From: Pelomonas sp036401055
Lineage (GTDB): Bacteria > Pseudomonadota > Gammaproteobacteria > Burkholderiales > Burkholderiaceae_C
Assembly (NCBI GenBank): GCA_036401055.1
Contig: DASWWC010000062.1
Span: 5,129-69,128 of the forward strand
Direction: 5' to 3'
DNA: 64,000 bases
The notes under the pieces are model-generated. The model searched no databases. It was not told where the DNA came from and saw only the letters and a program-made list of their open reading frames with translations. Of the stretch, positions 61,776-64,000 are shown piece by piece (position 1 is the stretch's first letter; the number at the start of each line of letters is the position of its first letter). The position numbers and the translations under genes are program-made.

Positions 61776-62026
61776 GTCAACGCTTCGGCGCACCGCCGTT
61801 CCCCGGTGTCCAGGCGATGTGGGATGGCGGGCCTATCGGCCTGCCCGATGCGCCCCTGACCAACTTGCAGATGCAGCAGCTGTTTCGCTGGATCGAAGAG
61901 CTGGCGAGCATTCATGGCCTGCTGGCTTCGCGGCCGCTGGTTTTGACGGATACCAGCCGCCGCGCCGGACCTGTTTCGCAGCGCATCGTCGAAGCCGGTG
62001 ACACGACAACGGTGACACGTGCCTAA
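61772..62026 (+). CDS. Small phage protein after SGNH hydrolase
   Basis: An 84-residue protein (MSQRFGAPPFPGVQAMWDGG) with a helix (LQMQQLFRWIEELASIHGLL) and a short beta end. It overlaps the hydrolase stop by 4 bp, so it probably belongs to the same inserted module and could be its chaperone or partner. No family recognised. Confidence 0.68.
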   Translation: MSQRFGAPPFPGVQAMWDGGPIGLPDAPLTNLQMQQLFRWIEELASIHGLLASRPLVLTDTSRRAGPVSQRIVEAGDTTTVTRA

Positions 62027-62219
62027 CAGGCGCGCCATTGCCGTTCAAGGCGTTGGCTTCGGCGCCCGCCTGATGGCTACACAAGGCTTCGGCAGAACCA
62101 GTGTGCAGCCAGAGGTGCCCAGCGCTCCCGTTGGCGGTTCGGTATATCGCACGGGAGCACGCGCCCCGCGCCATGTGCGGCGGTCTCGCCGCGATGAACT
62201 GTTGCTTCTCAAGCCATGA
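62019..62219 (+). CDS. Small basic phage protein
   Basis: A 66-residue frame from GTG 62019, rich in Arg and Gly (ARAPRHVRRSRRDELLLLKP). It overlaps the previous gene by 8 bp and the F-like gene by 4 bp (ATGA), which supports translation. Function unknown. Confidence 0.55.
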   Translation: MPNRRAIAVQGVGFGARLMATQGFGRTSVQPEVPSAPVGGSVYRTGARAPRHVRRSRRDELLLLKP

Positions 62220-63061
62220 CCGACGCGCAAGCCTTCGCCCAACTCCACAAGCTGACGCCGGCCGAAGCGGTCGCCTACCTGCAGCGGCGCGGCCAGCTGG
62301 CGCTGACCTACGGCTGGCAAGACCTTTGGGAGGAAGAGCACGCGCTGCAGTTCACGGTCAGCCGGCTGACCCGCCTGGACCTGATGCAGACCCTGCAGGA
62401 GAAGATCATCGCCAGCGTGCAGGGCGACATGGGGCGTCGAGACTACCTGCGGGACGCGCGCGAGGCGCTGCAGGAGGCCGGCTGGTGGGGCGCAAAAGAA
62501 GTGGTGGAGCCTGCGACCGGTGAGATCCTGCAGACCAAGTTCGACGCGAGCCGCTTGAACCTGATCTTCGACGTGAACACCAGGCAGGCCAACGCCGCCG
62601 GCCTGTGGGAGCGCATGCAGCGCACCAAGCGCACGCACCCCTACGCTCGCTACATCACGAAAAACGACGAGCGCGTGCGTGAGGCTCACCGGGCCTGGCA
62701 CAACGTGACGCTGCCCATCGATCACCCCTTCTGGCTGACGCACTGGTGCCCCAACGGCTACCGCTGCCGCTGCCGGATCGTGGCCGTCAGCCAGGCCGAG
62801 TACGACCGCGGGGTGACGCCAACAGGTGAGCCGATGGTCAAGGCTGCGCCGGAGATCGTCTGGCGCGACTGGCAGAACCGTCGAACCGGCGAAACGATCA
62901 AGGTGCCTGTGGGCATCGACCCAGGGTTCGCCTACAACGCCGGTATCGCTGGCCAGCGCGCGGCGACCATGCAGGTGCGCGTGAATGAACGGCTGTCGTC
63001 GGCCCCACCAGGCCTCGCGGACGCGGCGAGGCGCGCCGGCTTCGGCAATCAGCCGGGATAG
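62216..63061 (+). CDS. Phage head morphogenesis protein, Mu F-like
   Basis: A 281-residue minor head protein. N-terminal helices are followed by the Mu F domain: FDVNTRQANAAGLWERMQRT, PYARYITKNDERVREAHRAW, and HPFWLTHWCPNGYRCRCRIV with the conserved cysteine cluster. F-type proteins are injected or head-vertex proteins needed for capsid assembly. Followed by the G-like gene after 8 bp. Confidence 0.93.
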   Translation: MTDAQAFAQLHKLTPAEAVAYLQRRGQLALTYGWQDLWEEEHALQFTVSRLTRLDLMQTLQEKIIASVQGDMGRRDYLRDAREALQEAGWWGAKEVVEPATGEILQTKFDASRLNLIFDVNTRQANAAGLWERMQRTKRTHPYARYITKNDERVREAHRAWHNVTLPIDHPFWLTHWCPNGYRCRCRIVAVSQAEYDRGVTPTGEPMVKAAPEIVWRDWQNRRTGETIKVPVGIDPGFAYNAGIAGQRAATMQVRVNERLSSAPPGLADAARRAGFGNQPG

Positions 63062-63069
63062 GAGGCGTC

Positions 63070-63516
63070 ATGCTGACCGTCAACGTCGTCAACAGCTCAG
63101 AGGTTCAAAGCCTCCTGACCAGGCTGCTGGGCCGCCTCGGCGACCTGCAGCCGGCGATGGAGTCCATCGGCATGACGATGGAGGCCAGAGTCAGCGGCCG
63201 GTTCGAGACCGAGCGCGACCCGCTCGGCCATCCCTGGGCGCCATGGGCGCCGTCGACGGTGGAGAGCTACCCGAAGGGCGGCAACCGTCGAATCCTGGAC
63301 CGCTACGGCGACATGCTGGGCAGCCTGAACAGCCAGGCCGACGCCACCAGCGTCCGGATCGGCTTCGGCAACCCTGTGGCGACCTATCATGAGTGGGGCA
63401 CCGAGCACATGCCGCGCCGTGGTCTGCTGATGGCAGACCCAGACGCCGGCACGCTGGCACCGGATGACGAGGTCGCCGTGCTGGAGATCTTGCAGGTGTT
63501 CTTGGAGTCGCCGTAG
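63070..63516 (+). CDS. Phage virion morphogenesis protein, Mu G-like
   Basis: A 148-residue protein of the Mu G / tail completion family: RFETERDPLGHPWAPWAPST, RILDRYGDMLGSLNSQADAT, and YHEWGTEHMPRRGLLM. It works in head completion and head–tail joining. It is the last gene before the right end and is followed by a strong terminator. Confidence 0.92.
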   Translation: MLTVNVVNSSEVQSLLTRLLGRLGDLQPAMESIGMTMEARVSGRFETERDPLGHPWAPWAPSTVESYPKGGNRRILDRYGDMLGSLNSQADATSVRIGFGNPVATYHEWGTEHMPRRGLLMADPDAGTLAPDDEVAVLEILQVFLESP

Positions 63517-63531
63517 CGGCCCTCAGAACGC

Positions 63532-63556
63532 AAAAGGGGCGACGACGCCCCTTTTT
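63532..63556 (+). terminator. Terminator at end of right phage arm
   Basis: A perfect 10-bp stem AAAAGGGGCG / CGCCCCTTTT with loop ACGA and a T-run, 15 bp after the G-like gene. The stem and flanking A/T runs could work in both directions and would insulate the phage from the host gene. Confidence 0.88.
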
Positions 63557-63664
63557 CTCTCAGCGAAAGTCTTTTTCAACCCGCCGTCCCGTTTTTTCCA
63601 GGCCCGTTCCACAGCATCCCGGTTTATCGCGCCGCCCCACCTGTGGATATCTCACCTCCGGTCA
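63557..63664 (-). repeat. Right transposon end
   Basis: Read inward on the minus strand from 63664, the end begins TGACCGGAGGTGAGATATCC. GCGCGATAAAC (63632-63622) starts 33 bp from the terminus, matching the left end. A related GC-rich element (GGGACGGCGGGTTGAAAAAG) lies further in. No gene is seen between the terminator and the terminus. Confidence 0.8.
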
Positions 63665-63670
63665 GCATCC
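63665..63670. repeat. Target-site duplication, right copy (GCATCC)
   Basis: GCATCC immediately follows the right terminus at 63664 and equals the six bases before the left terminus. Confidence 0.9.
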
Positions 63671-64000
63671 GCGCGCGGGTCGGGCAGCACGCCCTCGTAG
63701 TAGATGACCGCCCCCTCCATCAGCGCCTTGCCGGCGTCGAACACGACCGAGCGGAAGAAGGCGTCGGTGCCGACGTGCATCATGCCCTGGAAGGTCAGCG
63801 TGCGGCTGCCGTTGCTCAGCACCACCTGCGGCTGGATCGGCGGCTTCAGCGAGGTGATCAACCTCAGGTAGTAGATCGGTGCGGCCACCAGCACGCTCGC
63901 CAGGCCGTACAGCGCGAACGTGGCCCTGGCCCAGGGCCAGAAGCCGGCGCGTGCCCGGCGCCGCGCCCATGCCGCGGCCGGCAGGGCCGCCGCCGCCGCC
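63665..64000 (-). pseudogene. 5' part of TraB/GumN-like host gene, split by the prophage
   Basis: N-terminal part of the host protein continued at 22124-22751; the reading frame is open to the window edge, so the true start lies beyond 64000. It shows a membrane anchor (ATFALYGLASVLVAAPIYYL) and then FQGMMHVGTDAFFRSVV and GAVIYYEGVLPDPRADA. The GxxH-like HVG motif and the YYEGV glutamate resemble TraB/PrgY/GumN proteins, often membrane-linked and possibly proteolytic. In the prophage the frame stops after three further codons (63652). Confidence 0.85.

Larger units (their letters stand above)
22752..63664. mobile_element. Complete Mu-like transposable siphophage prophage (40,913 bp)
   Basis: Boundaries are defined by four agreeing signs: a 6-bp direct repeat GCATCC immediately outside each end; TGA at each terminus in inverted orientation; the 11-mer GCGCGATAAAC starting 33 bp in from each end; and exact restoration of the split host reading frame on removal. 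Content covers D35E transposase, MuB-like ATPase, repressor, GemA, Mor, lysis genes, DUF3486/large terminase, DUF935 portal, F and G head proteins, protease, capsid and a non-contractile tail. No frameshifted or truncated phage gene was seen. Confidence 0.95.

Noticed and set aside
63646..63664. Alternative right terminus at TGAGATATC (10 bp inside)
   Set aside because: With that end the shared 11-mer would be 23 bp from the terminus instead of 33, and no matching flanking duplication would exist; the TGA at 63664 fits both criteria.
1..64000. CRISPR array, rRNA, tRNA genes or insertion sequences other than the prophage
   Set aside because: No regularly spaced direct repeats, rRNA-like blocks, foldable tRNAs or additional transposase genes were seen on reading both strands.

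Overview
The window is high-GC DNA from a Burkholderiales-type betaproteobacterium (Roseateles/Pelomonas/Rubrivivax-like). The evidence is the nuoN–DUF2818–NUDIX order, a Bug-type solute receptor, a PEP-CTERM protein and strong GC bias at third codon positions. All calls come from reading the sequence; no database search was run.

Host region (1–22751). It runs: the end of nuoN, a DUF2818 membrane protein and a NUDIX ADP-sugar pyrophosphatase; an RND efflux operon (membrane-fusion lipoprotein plus HAE1-type pump); a convergent FAD-linked oxidase and DUF2069 pair; a YihY membrane protein; a Bug receptor; an XRE–cupin regulator divergent from kbl and an SDR-type threonine dehydrogenase (threonine catabolism); a MipA/OmpV porin; DUF962; a CBS protein; aroC; a PEP-CTERM exported protein; a second RND operon; and the 3' half of a TraB/GumN-like gene.

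Prophage (22752–63664, 40,913 bp). A complete-looking Mu-like transposable phage splits the TraB/GumN-like host gene. Its 5' half lies at 63665–64000 and its 3' half at 22124–22751. A 6-bp repeat (GCATCC) flanks the element. Both ends begin TGA and carry GCGCGATAAAC at the same distance (33 bp). Removing the element and one repeat copy restores the host reading frame exactly.

The phage has a D35E transposase, a MuB-type ATPase, GemA and Mor homologues, and Mu-type packaging and head genes. Its tail is of siphovirus type: long tape measure and tail tube, with no sheath or baseplate genes.

Phage layout. A repressor/early-gene divergence lies near 50.7 kb. Leftward (− strand) come the early genes, transposase, ATPase, Gam-like protein, GemA and Mor, followed directly by protease/scaffold, capsid and all tail genes to the left end. 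Rightward (+ strand) come the repressor, a small interaction-motif protein, a secreted protein, the lysis cassette, terminase, portal, an inserted SGNH-hydrolase gene and the F and G head genes to the right end. Late genes are therefore divided between two divergent arms, and capsid protease is separated from portal/F/G. The two late arms start with a near-identical module (14-bp palindrome, 25-bp spacer, ACAGTGG, ATG), which suggests common control, perhaps by the Mor-like protein.

Most notable: the split-arm architecture and its shared promoter-like module; the exact ends; VQVG (RHIM-like) motifs at the repressor C-terminus and the next protein's N-terminus; a tail protein with a strict 14-residue ARHQ repeat; and an 854-residue SGNH hydrolase between portal and F.
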